Below the pieces are notes generated by a model. It was not told the DNA's origin, ran no database searches, and worked only from the letters and a program-made list of their open reading frames with translations. Of a stretch of 64,000 nucleotides of DNA, positions 36,301 to 48,888 are shown one piece after another. Position numbers and translations under genes: made by a program. The stretch's first letter is position 1. Each line of letters begins with the position of its first letter. Source of the DNA: Selaginella tamariscina (Eukaryota > Streptophyta > Lycopodiopsida > Selaginellales > Selaginellaceae); the NCBI GenBank assembly GCA_003024785.1, contig PUQB01000201.1:43497-107496 (forward strand), written 5' to 3'.

Positions 36301-37689
36301 GTTAAATGATTTTATTAATTTATTTAATTTATAATTCAAAAATTAAATCATTATATATAAAGAACGGTTACAATATATATACATGTAATATCAGTAAATA
36401 TAGTAATTAAAATTATAATAAATTAAAAATTAAAAATATTAGTTTTTATTAAAGACGTGACGAATACATGTAAGGAAATTTTTATTTTTCTTAAAATCCT
36501 TTGAATATATATATATATATATATAAATTACATACATACATATGCACACACACACAATATATATGTGTAGAAATACAAACACACTTTATATATACATAAG
36601 CAGAATCCCATTTATGTGATCTATTCATTTCTCATAAATAATAGATTAAGTTTTTAATATAGCTCATGAATGTGTACAATAATATATAAATATATTATAA
36701 TATATAAAAAATATATTTATAGTATAGAGCGTGGAAGATGAAACGTAACCAAAGTTTCTTTAATTCCTAAATACCTCAAAGGTGAATTATTAATCAAAAA
36801 AAATTAACCTGTTCTGACAATATTGAATATATTTAAAGAGAAATAATATACTATTAAAATATTTAATTTTTTTCATTCTTATAAATATGTACAAACAAAT
36901 AAATTTATTTTAGTTTACATTAATATACTATTATAACTTATAAGCATATGCATTTATTCAGGTTAGAAATAGTTCTATTCAAGTATTACATGTCTAGACA
37001 TTAAACAGAATATGACAATTTACACACATGTATACTATGTGTGTGGTGTGCCTATATAATCCGTTCAATGATACGACGCTGCATAATACATCTTTTGAAT
37101 CACCATAATCCAATGCTGCAATAAATATTCAGTGATAGTATTCTTTACTTCTTTTGTAAACGTTTAAGGATCTATGTATACACGTATATATTAAACTTAA
37201 ATTGAACTTAATTTGGTAATATAGATATTATCAAAGCAAAGTATACTATATAAATAGTTTTTTTTACATCAGTTTTAATTACGTTTTACTTATTATTTAA
37301 ATTTAATACATACATGCCTATATTAAACTTGAATTGTTGTATATATAAAGTATCCTTTTATTAAAGTAAACTAATTTATCTGTCTCATGTTTCCAAAATC
37401 GTTAAAACATCAGAATTGTACTAAATTAAATCGTTTAAGAAGTATTACGGAATAATAATCTAATATAGAAGTATTATGAAATGATTATAAGAACACGTGT
37501 GTCCGTATTGTGTTTATAATGAATACACTCGAAACTTTAATAAAGGCTATTATATGAATTGTTATATATATCTTTTACACACGGATAAAAATGTAATATA
37601 GTTGACACTTTCAATTTATATTTATATTGGTGGCAAACCAAATTTTAATAAAATTATAAAATTATCAAAAGATAAATTTTTTAATAATT
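36301..37689. other. Centre of inverted repeat B
   Basis: AT-rich sequence holding shuffled pieces of the same module in minus orientation (the 33.4-33.7 kb type at 36540-36800) and a micro-gene remnant. No coding region is supported. Confidence 0.45.
37075..37110 (-). pseudogene. Micro-gene start remnant
   Basis: The minus strand gives GGATTATGGTGATTC, AAAAGATGTATTATGC and AGC, the start of the micro-gene with two changes. No frame continues. Confidence 0.45.
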
Positions 37690-38114
37690 CACATTTATTT
37701 CGATCGTATTAACTACATAACGTCACAAAATGTATGAAACATGTTTAAAATATCCATGCACACTGTTTTATATTTTCAATATAAGTCACTAAATTATATA
37801 ACAATATATAAATAAAGTTTAAACATATATTTTCTGAATTAGCCTAGACTTCTTCTCTTTTTAAAAAAAACATATGTAAGTTCTGAAATTCTCATTGAAT
37901 ATATGTAATTTGTAATTATTTAAGTATTTTAATAAATTTAGAAGGTCTCTCTATAATTTTATATCTTAATCTAAGTAAAAGATAAATGTAAGATGTATTA
38001 AGACATATTTTATTGTAGTACATATTTAATTGTTTTTGTGTTGTGTGGTGTGTGTGTACTCAGTGTGAATAATTTATGAAAACTTAGAATAAGTTAATAT
38101 TTCAAGAACATAAT

Positions 38115-38301
38115 GAGATATCTGTGCACGTTACTACAGTTCTGCGCTCTACCAACTGAACTTATGTCGGATATGCAAAATGATATGAAATATACATTAA
38201 GGAGACTATGTCTCACGAAATACTCTGTGACAAATCTAAGGTATCGCCAATTACCCTTTTGAGGAATCCTTAGGTAGTTGGTTCGGTTTTGGTAGGTCAG
38301 A
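38115..38301. pseudogene. tRNA-Tyr pseudogene with halves on opposite strands
   Basis: 38115-38170 on the minus strand gives the 5' half (CCGACATAAGTTCAGTTGG, anticodon region AACTGTAGT, intron AACGTGCACAG). 38266-38301 on the plus strand gives the 3' half (ATCCTTAGGTAGTTGGTTCG, then AGGTCAGA). About 95 bp of unrelated sequence separates them. Confidence 0.6.
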
Positions 38302-38669
38302 TAATTATTTACTATTATATCACGATGATTTAGTAACTGAACATATATATTCATTTTGAACATTCAATTTATTTTAATGGTTATTTAATTACCTCTTTAA
38401 AGTAGAGTATTCACTTTCATAATTTACTTTTATATTTTCATTTTCTACATTTTATAATGTAATAATACAAAAATTATATTAGAAATATATATCTTTTAAT
38501 TACAAAACATGATCAGGTACTATTAATATACTTTTATCAGTAATAAAACTCACTAATAACAAATTAAATTATCATTTACCATAAGAATAAAAATGATATA
38601 AACTTATAATGCCAATTAACGTGTATATATAACGTAAATATATAAATATAGAAATACATAGAGACATTA

Positions 38670-38945
38670 CAGAGTTGAATTATATAAATCAAGTATTGAA
38701 GTACTTGATGTAAACATGTCACAGATGACCGGTACAAATTCATTTTTATTTAATAAAAGTCCAAATTAAATCTAAATATTTAATTAAAATTAAAATTAAT
38801 AGGAATAGACACTAGTATATATATACACACACCTTTAAAACTCTTTCCAAATCTTTCTTCAAATATGAAACACACATACATATATGAGCTCGAACTAGCA
38901 ACAATGGTGTCCCTGGGAGTGCCAAAGTCACCACTACTACCTGTT
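38670..38945 (-). pseudogene. LCB2 exon 11-12 fragment, mirrored
   Basis: The minus strand shows GTAGTAGTGGTGACTTTGGC, the GACACCATTGTTGCTAG block and AAAGATTTGGAAAGAG, then exon 12-like ACATCAAGTACTTCAATAC. It is the counterpart of 35085-35350 with different small changes. Confidence 0.65.
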
Positions 38946-39065
38946 AATCACATAAAACTTAATAAATACATTAAATGTGAAATGAAAATATAGATAATAA
39001 GATATTATTATTTAGCATAAGGTAAACTTAGACTTTAGTGAATGTGGCTCTCTCTTTTTCGTAAG

Positions 39066-39194
39066 CAGTGATTAAATCCGTAGTCTAAAAATGTTATGGA
39101 AATGTTTAATTATTAATTTAATTACTAATTTATTAATTATTAATTTAATTTAATTACTAATCCGTAACATTTTTTTCCTACCCATGTATCACTG
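39066..39194. mobile_element. hAT-type MITE, copy 1 (129 bp)
   Basis: Starts CAGTGATT and ends ATCACTG. The body is a near-palindrome of TAATTTAATTAC-type runs flanked by CCGTAG/CCGTAAC. Flanks TTCGTAAG (39058-39065) and TTTGTAAG (39195-39202) form an 8-bp target duplication with one change. The left arm of inverted repeat B (near 34970) has the empty site TTCGTAAGAG on the minus strand. CAGTG ends and 8-bp duplications are typical of hAT elements. Confidence 0.75.
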
Positions 39195-39339
39195 TTTGTA
39201 AGAGTTAGTTTAAATAAATATATTTAACTCAAAATTTATAAATATAGAGATTAAACAAATGTATTTAACTCCAAATATATAAATACTAAACACATATAAA
39301 GATTTGTTACAACAGAGAACAATCATCTCTACAGGTTCA

Positions 39340-39515
39340 TTTTTCATTTAATAAAATCTCAATTCTAAATATAAAAACATAAACAAAAATATAAATATAA
39401 AACAATAATAAATATACTTATAAACTTTTAATGCTTGTTCAAAATCTTTACTCATATCATATGTGAAACAGATTCACTGGGAATGCCACAGTCACCAGTG
39501 CTATTAGTGTTTATT
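39340..39515 (-). pseudogene. LCB2 exon 11 fragment, mirrored
   Basis: The minus strand reads GCACTGGTGACTGTGGCATT and CCCAGTGAATCTG, then CACATATGATATGAGTAAAG. Counterpart of 34625-34890. Confidence 0.6.
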
Positions 39516-41223
39516 TTCGTCCTGTCTAAACACAATCATAGCTATATGATCTATGCCCTTTATAAATAATATCTTAATATTCATGAATATATACAATATA
39601 TGAATATATTTATAACAGAGAGTGAACCAAAGTTATCCGAATCATTCAATCAAATCAAATGTCAGGATAATTTAAGAATATTTACATAATATAGCTAAGT
39701 TAAAATGAAAATAATATAATTAAGAAGCATATAAGGTGAATTAGATTCTTTGTTTTATCTAACTCTTGTAAACAAGATAAACTTATTATCGTTTTTATTA
39801 TCGCTGAACAGGAGAAGATAAAATCTGGAGGGATCCCTACAAATTACAAACATAGGTGCCTGCAACACCAAATGGTGTTCTAAACTGTAGAAACTCACAT
39901 ATTATGTTTATAATGTATACATTAATATCAGCTTAAAACTTTTAAACACTTATATAATGGTCTATATGCAGCATATGCATTTATTTATAATGGCTGGTTA
40001 TAAATATGTTGCTCAATAGGATTCTAAAAATATTAAACAGAATATAAAACAAACATATATATTATGTGTGACTAGTCTGCTATATACATGTATTCTATGT
40101 GTGATTATGTGTATGGTGTGTCTATATCAGGCTGTAATCACGCACTAAATCAAGTTTAAGAATTAAAGAAACTAAAATTATTCTTAAACCTCTGAACCCT
40201 AGACCCTAAACCCTAGAAATTATGCAGATTTTGCACCTGAAATAAACACTGCAACATATATATTGCATACATACATTACATTACATTATATATATATATA
40301 TTGCATACGTACACACACACACATAAAGTGTGGGTACACACACTTTAAATATACAAAAGCAGAATATCATTTATGTGATCTATCCATTTCTCATAAATAA
40401 TACCTTAAGTTTTTAATGTATAGTTCATGAATGTATATAATAATATATAAATATTTTATAGTATAGAGTGTGAAAGATGAAACGTACCGAACTTTCTTTA
40501 ATCCTAAATACCTTAGAAATTGAATCTGAATTATTAATCAAATAAATTAGCCTGTTCTACGCATGCCTGACAGGATTTTGGATATTTTAAGAATTTTTGC
40601 AGCATATATTTAAAAAGAAATAGTATGCTATTAAAATCTTTATTTTATAAATATGTAAACTTATTTTGAGTTTTACACATTTTTCTACAGCTACCGAACG
40701 TTGAGATGGATATAATATATACATATATACTATTATATGAGTTTTCGTCTATATGACACATATGCATTTATTCACAAATGTTTGGTTACAAATATTTATA
40801 TTCATGTATTACATGTCTAGACATTAAACAAAATATAAAAATAATAATGACACACATTTATACTATGTGTGTGGTGTGCCTGTATAATCTGTTCAATGAT
40901 ACAGTGGTTTTGTTGGTTGAATCTTAAAACCCTCTCGTTAACCTTCCTAACGCTGCAGAAGGTTAATGCTGCAATGAATATTTAGTGTTAATATTTTATT
41001 TTTTATTTTTTTTTTGTCTTCATAAATTACTATCGCTAAAGCAAAGTATATAGATTATATATAGTTTTTTTACATCAATTTTAATAACGTTTTATTTATC
41101 ATTTAAATTTAACTCAGCTATTGCATTATTTGTAAAATATCCCTTTATTAAAGCAAACTACATTTATTTGTCTCATGTTTCCAAAAATTGTCAAAACATC
41201 ATAATTTTACTAAATTAAATCGC

Positions 41224-41382
41224 TTAAGAAGTGTTACGGACTGGTTGTGGCATTCGCGGTGGAATGAATGGCGGTTGATCGTGTCTTGGTGGAGCGTAGA
41301 TCTTGTCATCTTTGAGTGCATAAACAAGAGCTCCAGCTGCCACCGCTGCTGCCGCTGCATAATACATACTCTGGATCACCAT
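41224..41382 (-). CDS. Micro-protein gene, copy D (52 residues)
   Basis: Identical in translation to copy A although on the opposite arm: MVIQSMYY, alanine-rich helix, KDDKIYAPPRH, proline tail ending VRNTS. It shares the in-frame loss of one Val codon with copy A, so the two arms derive from one template. The promoter differs by one missing G. Confidence 0.6.
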   Translation of the reverse strand: MVIQSMYYAAAAAVAAGALVYALKDDKIYAPPRHDQPPFIPPRMPQPVRNTS

Positions 41383-41417
41383 AATACTGAACCCTAAGAC
41401 ACCCTGCTCCTTTTATA
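41383..41417 (-). promoter_or_regulatory. TATA box of micro-gene copy D
   Basis: On the minus strand TATAAAA (41411-41417) is followed by GGAGCAGGGTGTC and TTAGGGTTCAG. The G-run block is one base shorter than in copy A, putting the TATA box 35 bp before the ATG. Confidence 0.65.
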
Positions 41418-42014
41418 CCCTACGTTAACCTTTTCCACGCTGTAGCTAATATTCTTTATAAATATTACGAATATCCTCCGTTTATAAGGGGCATTAACCT
41501 TTTTAACGCTGTAATGAATAAAAATAATATTCTTTCCCTTTTTAACATTAATACTTTTTAATAATAATAATAAAGAAATTTTATTGTTTATTAGTGTCGT
41601 AGATACTTGTAACAATAATATTCTTTCCCTTGTTTGTCATTTATGCATACAATGTCATTCAACTTAGAATTAAATAGTATAATAGATATACTATACTAGC
41701 TAATACAGCTATATTGAATTAATATGTGTGTATATTACATATATTTAATCATCTCACTTTCATAACTAATTTTACATTTTTATCTTGTAAATTTTATAAT
41801 GTAATAATATAATTTATTTAACTATTTAAATTAATGAAGTCGGATCTAATTAGGTTAATAAAGCATTATTAATGTATTTTTATCAAATAAGACTTACTAA
41901 TAAAAAAACTAAGATGTATATATATATATATATATAATCCAAATATATAGCTACAGAGATATATACCATTATAGAGTTAAATTATATAAAAAGACAACCT
42001 CGGTACACACAAAT

Positions 42015-42200
42015 TTATAATGGGCATAACTGGGAGTCTGTCCCCAAGCACCTCGAATCTATTATGCAGCTTTTCCCTACAGAAAATGGATTCATACAAA
42101 ATTTAAATAATTAATTAATATTTTTGATATATACTTACATGTGTATTTAGAAACAAACTCATACGACGTCGTTTTACGGTGTAGGAGCTCATGAGCTTGC
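42015..42200. pseudogene. Split LCB2 exon 10 fragment, mirrored
   Basis: 42019-42060 on the minus strand matches the middle of exon 10 (TTCGAGGTGCTTGGGGACAG). 42160-42195 on the plus strand matches the intron 9/exon 10 junction (ACGGTGTAGGAGCTC). It mirrors 26405-26650, so the split predates the duplication of the arms. Confidence 0.7.
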
Positions 42201-43182
42201 TGATAAAGATGTATATATATTTATATATAATGCAATGTGTAGCTGTGTGATGCAAAAATGTCTCACACATACATTGTTACTAATTTGATCATCACCTACC
42301 AAATTTACATACATAGAAATTCATGAAATACAATGGTAAGGGGTTAAGTACAAAGAATGCTAAATTCGTTCACACACAATTCAAATACAAAAAATCCCAA
42401 TATAGTTATGAATCCCCATGTAATAATAAGAAGGAATCTAGAATACTACACTACCAAAAGAGATAAATCAATATGTTTATATTATAAACATAACTATAGT
42501 TACTAAGGGGCTGTTTTCAGTGGTCTGGAGTACTTTAATTTTTATAAAATTGGGTCCTAATAAACAAAAATGAGTTAGGTTAGAGAGTTTTTATATAAAT
42601 GTTATAAAAGAAGTTTTGTTGATTTAAAAGTCGTCAATTATTTTCATTAAAAAATCATAAATAATGTAGATAATTAACCATTAATAACTACCCTACAAAA
42701 AAGTAAGTTTACATCATACTTAAATTGCCAACCTTGATGAATATGTCTACTAGTTAATATTCAGACGAAAACAAAATACATATAAATGCAAGGCATGTAA
42801 TTAAGGTTGGGATATGTTTTTTCAATTAAGAACCACAAGCTTGGTGATTAACAAACATTCTTGTTTGCTTTATATGACACTTTTTTCATGTTTCTAATTT
42901 GCTTATCCTTCTTCATTATTAGAATGTTTGTTATAGTTTTAACTACGACTTAACCATTTATTTTGGGGTTTGACTGTTGTTATCTACTGAGTGTGTGATG
43001 AACCTTAGATGTAGCAGAAAATCGGCTTGCTTAGTGCACTTGGAGTATTTGGTGATGGTCCAACTGGGTATTATTAGGTATTTGCAAGAAACCCTAAGCA
43101 AAGCCCTGGTTTGACATTAGATTTTCTGGTATAGCTTGTCAAAAAGGGTTAGGAACACCCTAAAGATTGCCCTACCCCTAGG

Positions 43183-43209
43183 GGTTAGGTTTAGGGTTAG
43201 GGTTTAGGC
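43183..43209. repeat. Interstitial telomere-like run
   Basis: About 27 bases of alternating GGTTTAGGGTTAGGGTTTAG, close to the plant telomere unit TTTAGGG, next to a degenerate upstream copy. It is inside repeat X and is too short to mark a chromosome end. Confidence 0.5.
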
Positions 43210-44948
43210 ATCTCATTTCATTAAGGGCTGGCATTTCCGTGCCAACCCACTTACTCACTTAAAAAAATAAGGGATGGCTCTGTCACATAAATAAGGTAAA
43301 GTATGAGTAGTGAAACTTCTTGTGTTCAAAACAGAGCTCGTTAACCTCCTACGGTGCAAGTTAAGCTTGTGTCGTTAAGGTACAACCCTTTATTGTGCCA
43401 CCCTAATTCCATACGACATGGGTACGTCCCACTTTTGGATTAAATTATCCTTATTATTGGCAGGATCTCACCTTTATGATCGGGTACGTCACTTCCAAGA
43501 AGTTAATCAAATTTCTTAGTTTAAAAACCTGCTCACAAGCTTAAAGGAATTGCCCAAGTTCACAGTTTATAAAACTAGTGGTTGAGGCTTTGCTTCGACT
43601 GCCTAAACCATGCCAAGCTAGGAACAACACCTATAACTCGACTAGTCCGCATATCCTGATTCACAAGGTGAGCCTTGTTCATGGACTTGATCAACTAAGC
43701 TCCTAAGGTTGGGTTTTTAATATGGGTTACTTTACTAGATTTCATGGGGTTTCCAAAGAGGGGATTCTAAGGTTGGCATCTGGCAAGTCGCCTTTGTGGC
43801 ACTAAGTAAAAATTCTAACAATGTTTCTAGAAAGAGATGGTTTGAGCAAAGGAATTGGACACCATATGAAAAGAGAAGCCTACTCTTTAAAAAATTTGAT
43901 CTCCTCTTATATCAAATTTGTTCCTTCCACAACAAACCAACAATCAGGTAAATCTTTAAAAAAAAAATTCCACATGTTTTTCAAAAGGATGATGTTATCT
44001 ATAAAAGAATTCAGCATTTATTAAAAATTTAAATCACCCAGAACAAATATCACAAGAAGGAAAAGTGTGGAACATATAAAGGATTCAGTACCACAACAAA
44101 CATGTAACTTAGTTAATTATTTTCCCCAATCTATAATAGTTAAGTCTTCAACACTAAGAATTACTCTATATGTGGATTGTTTCAAACATTGCAAGCAAAC
44201 ATTTCATAAGTATTGTCCTCAATGTTGAGAATAATACTTATGAAGCATTCAAAATGTGTAATATGAATGATAATTGAAATTAAATCTTTAGCATCGAGGA
44301 CATGACATTATTAGGCAAAATAAACACCATTTGTTTGTTTATTAAATTAATCCTTAGCGTTGAGGATTGATTTAACAAACACATGAATAGTGTTTTATCA
44401 GTTGTTGCAAAATATACCTTGGCACCAAGGATTCCCAATACTGATTAAAAAAATGGGTAATTAAATACCTAGACAAGTTTGCATAAGCTAGGTATTCTTG
44501 TTGTATTTATCATATTGAACAACATTAGAGCTGGCACACTTGGCAAACATGTAAGACAAATCAGTGTTCCACATGTTGAGTTTGACATCAAGTTAATACT
44601 CTAACATTTTCTCCTCACGACTTGTCTCCATTTTATCTAAGGGTAAAGATCTCATCAACAAAAGCAATGGTTTGCACTCTTTCTTTCGCTTTACCTATGT
44701 AACATCATATCAACCAATCTTTATTGTGGACAACTCGCTCTTGTACCACCATCGTTGGCTTTGAAATTGGTTAAAACTTAATTTGGTTATGATGGAGAAA
44801 TTTTCCTTTCTTGTATTTTTGGTTTGTTTTAGAATTGTGGTGTAATCATACTCCTACTTATGACAATAGTTGGCCTTCATTGGATTGAACAAACTTCTTT
44901 GATGACATTTTATTTCCTTTTCAATCACATGGCTTCTAAGTGAGATCC

Positions 44949-45131
44949 TTACTTCGGGAGATACATGTCTGTCATAGTTAGTTTAATGTTAGTTATTATC
45001 AAATACTTTGTAATTAGATCATTCTTTGATAGTCCCATCCCACTATGGTGTCCGACAGATGATGCATGATCTCTTAAACATTGTAAGAATGCATTTACAA
45101 GGTTTAAACATATGGCCTCCATAATGTTCAC
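44949..45131 (-). pseudogene. R-family coding fragment, mirrored block
   Basis: A short frame with IMEAICLNLVNAFLQCLR, matching 24792-25013 at protein level and then diverging. Unknown family. Confidence 0.35.
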
Positions 45132-45619
45132 TTTCTTATCTTCAATTACGACATTATGTCTAAAATTAAAATGACCTAGTTCAACAAAGTTTGTTATTGG
45201 GACTAAAGTTTTTTGCTTGTATGTACGCTATGAATATTGTCGTTTAGTGAAGTGAATATACAAAATGTATCTACATTATTTTAATGATTTTTTTGTTCTA
45301 TCCATTAAACAATCCAGGTGTGAGAAATGTCTTTGGCAATAATATCTTATGTGAGTGTGGTTGTTATTTTCATTTCAGTATGACCCTTCAACAACACATG
45401 AAAAAGTATAAATATCCTTCATCTATCACGAACATATGAAGTTGTATAAAATGTTTGTAGAGGGAAACACTAATGAGGACATGTTGAAAATTATTAACAT
45501 GATACATGTTTTCTTGGCTGCTGGAAACACGTTAGAAAATGAACCTGCAATAGCTTAATTTCCCATGAATCATTTGATTTGAAGTTCACCAAAACATGAT
45601 TGAACAACAAGGTTGTCTA

Positions 45620-47870
45620 GTTTTTTCTAGCACAGCATATGCGTTTATTCATAAATGGTTGGTTATAAATATGTTGCTCAATACATTAAACAGAATATAA
45701 AAGTAATAATGGACAATTTACACAAACATGTATACTATGTATGATTATGTGTATAGTGCCTATGTCAGGTTGTACTCACACACTAAATCATGCATCTTCA
45801 AGTTTAATCATTAAAGAAATTAAAATTATTCTTAAAATCCTTTGACAACATATATATTACATTACATATACATATATATATATATATATTACATAGGTAC
45901 ATACATGCACTCACACACACAAAGATATATATATGTGTGTACACACATACGCATTTAAACATACAAAAGCAGAATCTCATTTACGTGATCTATCCATTTC
46001 TCATAAATAATACCTTAAGTTTTAATATATAGTATACAATAATATATATATAAATACGTTTATAGTATAGAGCGTGAAAGATGAACGTAACCAAAGTTTC
46101 TTTAATCCTAAATACCTTAAAAATTGAATCTGAATTATTAATCCAAATAAAATATTTAAATTATATATATTAATTACATACATACATATGCACACACGAT
46201 ATATATGTGTGTAGAAATACAAACACACTTTATATATACATAAGCAGAATCCCATTTATGTGATCTATCCATTTCTCATAAATAATAGATTATGTTTTTA
46301 AATAGCGTACAATAATATATAAATATATTTATATTATAGGGCATGGAAGATGAAACGTAGTTTCTTTAATTCTTATGTACCTTAAAGGTGAATTATTAAT
46401 CAAAATAAAATTAAAATGTTTTGACAATATTTTAAGAATATATTTAAAGAGAAATAATATACTATTAAAATCTTTAATTTATTTCATTCTTATAAATATG
46501 TTCAAACAAATAAATTTAATTTTGTATACATTAATATACTATTATAACTTATAAGCATATGCATTTATTCATAAATGGTTGGTTAGAAATAGTTCTATTC
46601 AAGTATCACATGTCTAGACATTAAACAGAATATAGAAATAATGGACAATTTACACACATGTATACTATGTGTGTGGTGTGCCTATATAATCTGTTCAATG
46701 ATACATTGGTTTGGTGGTTGATAGTGTCTTAGCTGCAACACAGTCACTCCGCTGCATAATACATCTTTCATTAACCTTCTTAAGGTTAATGCTGCAATCA
46801 TTATTTAGTGATAATATTTTTTGTAAACGTTCAAGGATTTATGTATCCACGTATATGTTAAACAACTTAATTTGGTAATATAGATATTATTAGGAAAGCA
46901 AAGTATATTGATTATATACATAATTTCTTTTACATCAGTTTTAATTACGTTTTACTTATCATTTAAATTTAATACATACATGCCTATATGAAACTTGAAT
47001 TGTTGTATATCAGATGTTTAAATAAACTTGAATTGTTGTATAAATAAGTATCCTTTTATTAAAGTAAATTAATTTATTTGTCAGAATTTTACTAAATTAA
47101 ATTGTTTAAGAAGTTTTACAGAATAATAATTTAATAATTAATATGGAAGTATTATGAAATAGATTATAAGCACATGTCGATGCATACGTGTGTGTGTGTG
47201 TTACAGCATCAAACGATGTCCTCTGAATCACATATTGTGTTTATGATGAATATATTAATATCAGTTTGAAAATTTAATAAAGACCATTATATGAATTGTA
47301 ATATCTATCTATTTATATTATATTCCTGACGAATCAAATTTTAATAAAATTATAAAATTATCAAAAGATTACTTTTTTTAATAATTTATGCTTATTTAGA
47401 TCATATTAATATATCCACCCACTACATAACGTTACAAAATGTATGAAACATATTTAAAATATTCATGCACACTATTTTATATTTTAATATAACTCATTAA
47501 TTTATATAAGAATATATAAATAAAGTTTAAACATATATTTTTTGAATTAGCCTAGACTTCTTCTCTTTAAAAAAAAACATATATAAGTTCTAAAATTCTC
47601 CTTTCAATAAATGTAATTTTTTTAATTATTTAAGTATGTTAGTGAATTTAGAAGGTCTCTCCATAATTATATTTTTCAATCGAAGTATAAGATAAAAGTA
47701 AGATTTATTAAGACATTTTTATTGTAGTAGTACATATTTTATTTGTGTTTGTTTGTGTGTGCTCATTTATGAAAACTTAAAATAAAATATTTCAAGAACA
47801 TTGATATATTTCAAATCATTTTACATATCCGACTTTAGCTCATTGGTAGAGCGGAGGACTGTAGTAACGT
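45620..47870. repeat. Large inverted repeat C, right arm
   Basis: Mirror of 32104-34160, ending in the tRNA-Tyr copy at 47829. Includes a (TA)n run near 45870-45890 and a micro-gene remnant. Confidence 0.75.
46730..46770 (-). pseudogene. Micro-gene remnant
   Basis: The minus strand shows AAAGATGTATTATGCAGCGG, the MYYAA part of the micro-gene, joined to a GGTTAATG hairpin. Nothing downstream is kept. Confidence 0.45.
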
Positions 47871-47890
47871 GCACAGATATCCTTAGGTCG
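47829..47890 (+). pseudogene. tRNA-Tyr copy cut by a Gypsy insertion
   Basis: CCGACTTTAGCTCATTGGTA, then GGAGGACTGTAGT with anticodon GTA, intron AACGTGCACAG and ATCCTTAGGTCG. Retrotransposon sequence starts at 47891 where the T-arm should follow; the T-arm and 3' acceptor are missing on both sides of the element. One G is lost from the D-loop. Confidence 0.7.
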
Positions 47891-48043
47891 CAAATATCTG
47901 TAACAGTTGTTCGCATGGCTGATAACTCTTTTGGTGACCTGCGTCGAACCGGGACTTGAAAGGCTTTGCATTGCCTATGGGTATACAGTGTCGAGTCTTC
48001 ACATGTGCACCTTGGGACAGATCAAATTTGAACAAACTTGCTA

Positions 48044-48628
48044 CTACTGCTTAAGTTGTTCGATGCATTGTGCTCGATACTCCGGTGACGAATCCGACAG
48101 TTGAACCTGTTGAGATGAACACCACCCCAAAACTGGAATCAAAGGAGCTGTATGTGTGATACAAACAGTAACAAGCTTCTCTAGACGTAAAGGAACAGAC
48201 TGCAGAGACACAGACTCCAAGCATAATACAGGAGGAGAGAGTGAAAAATCACACATACCTTTCGACTGCTTCAACCAGTCACATCCCAGAATAATGTCAA
48301 AGACCTGGGAAGGGACAACCCTAAGAGACCCAGAGGGAAACTTACGATTGTCACCCAAAACCAGCGTAGTTGAAGTGGTGTACTGTGATACTGCACGAGA
48401 TTGCCCATTACCATATAAAATGTGCAAGACCTTATCTGCACGTCTTAAGGGTAATGAGCACCGATGCGCTAGAGAAGAAGTTATGGAAGACATACTGGAT
48501 CCTGTATCCACAAGCACTGTGACTGAAAGATCGTTCACTCGTGCAGAAAATGTGAAAACTGGATGGTTTGGTGGAACTTGCAAAACCTGATATGCATAGC
48601 AGAAAAAGCATGGAGGTGAAGTCTCCAT
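48044..48628 (-). CDS. Gypsy aspartic protease region
   Basis: An open frame of 194 codons. The protease core has LVDTGSS (catalytic Asp near residue 41), then QVFDIILGCDWL, the second half of a retropepsin fold, followed by a linker ending in EYRAQCIEQLKQ. Upstream on the same strand (48860-48780) a Cys/His-rich stretch CWACWAPRHTWRAC resembles a degenerate gag zinc knuckle, with a frame break before the protease. A fragment of a larger polyprotein. Confidence 0.8.
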   Translation of the reverse strand: METSPPCFFCYAYQVLQVPPNHPVFTFSARVNDLSVTVLVDTGSSMSSITSSLAHRCSLPLRRADKVLHILYGNGQSRAVSQYTTSTTLVLGDNRKFPSGSLRVVPSQVFDIILGCDWLKQSKGMCDFSLSPPVLCLESVSLQSVPLRLEKLVTVCITHTAPLIPVLGWCSSQQVQLSDSSPEYRAQCIEQLKQ

Positions 48629-48888
48629 CGCACGGGATCCCTCCGTCGCCCGTACGATTACTGGTTTTCCGCAACAGATCCATCTGCAAGAGAGGCTTCA
48701 TCATCTGGAAGCTCATCATCAGACATAATAGCCGCACAGGCACACCATCCGGAACATATGGGCCAGCCTGGATGTGGTGGACGCCAATCAGGATACACAT
48801 CGCATGCCCGCCAAGTATGTCTAGGCGCCCAACAGGCCCAACAATGAACTTGATTGGGTCGACCTGCATTGTTCCGATTCCTCCTGTA

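Larger units (their letters stand above)
37690..39640. repeat. Large inverted repeat B, right arm
   Basis: Mirror of 34560-36300. It carries LCB2 fragments on the minus strand and one extra insertion, the MITE at 39066-39194, which the left arm lacks. Confidence 0.75.
40130..42760. repeat. Large inverted repeat A, right arm
   Basis: Mirror of 25860-28860, with the intact micro-gene D, the split LCB2 exon 10 and the CCCTAAACCCTAG block near 40205. An AT microsatellite near 41918-41935 is absent from the left arm. Confidence 0.8.
42760..45600 (+). mobile_element. Degenerate repeat family 'R', copy 3
   Basis: 43130-44330 matches repeat X at 23270-24480; 44330-45180 matches copy 1 (8140-9130). 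The palindromic motif appears near 44150, 44215, 44290, 44350 and 44420. No intact coding region. Confidence 0.55.

Noticed and set aside
43183-43209. Chromosome end or telomere
   Set aside because: Only about 27 bases, imperfect and inside a dispersed repeat with sequence continuing on both sides.
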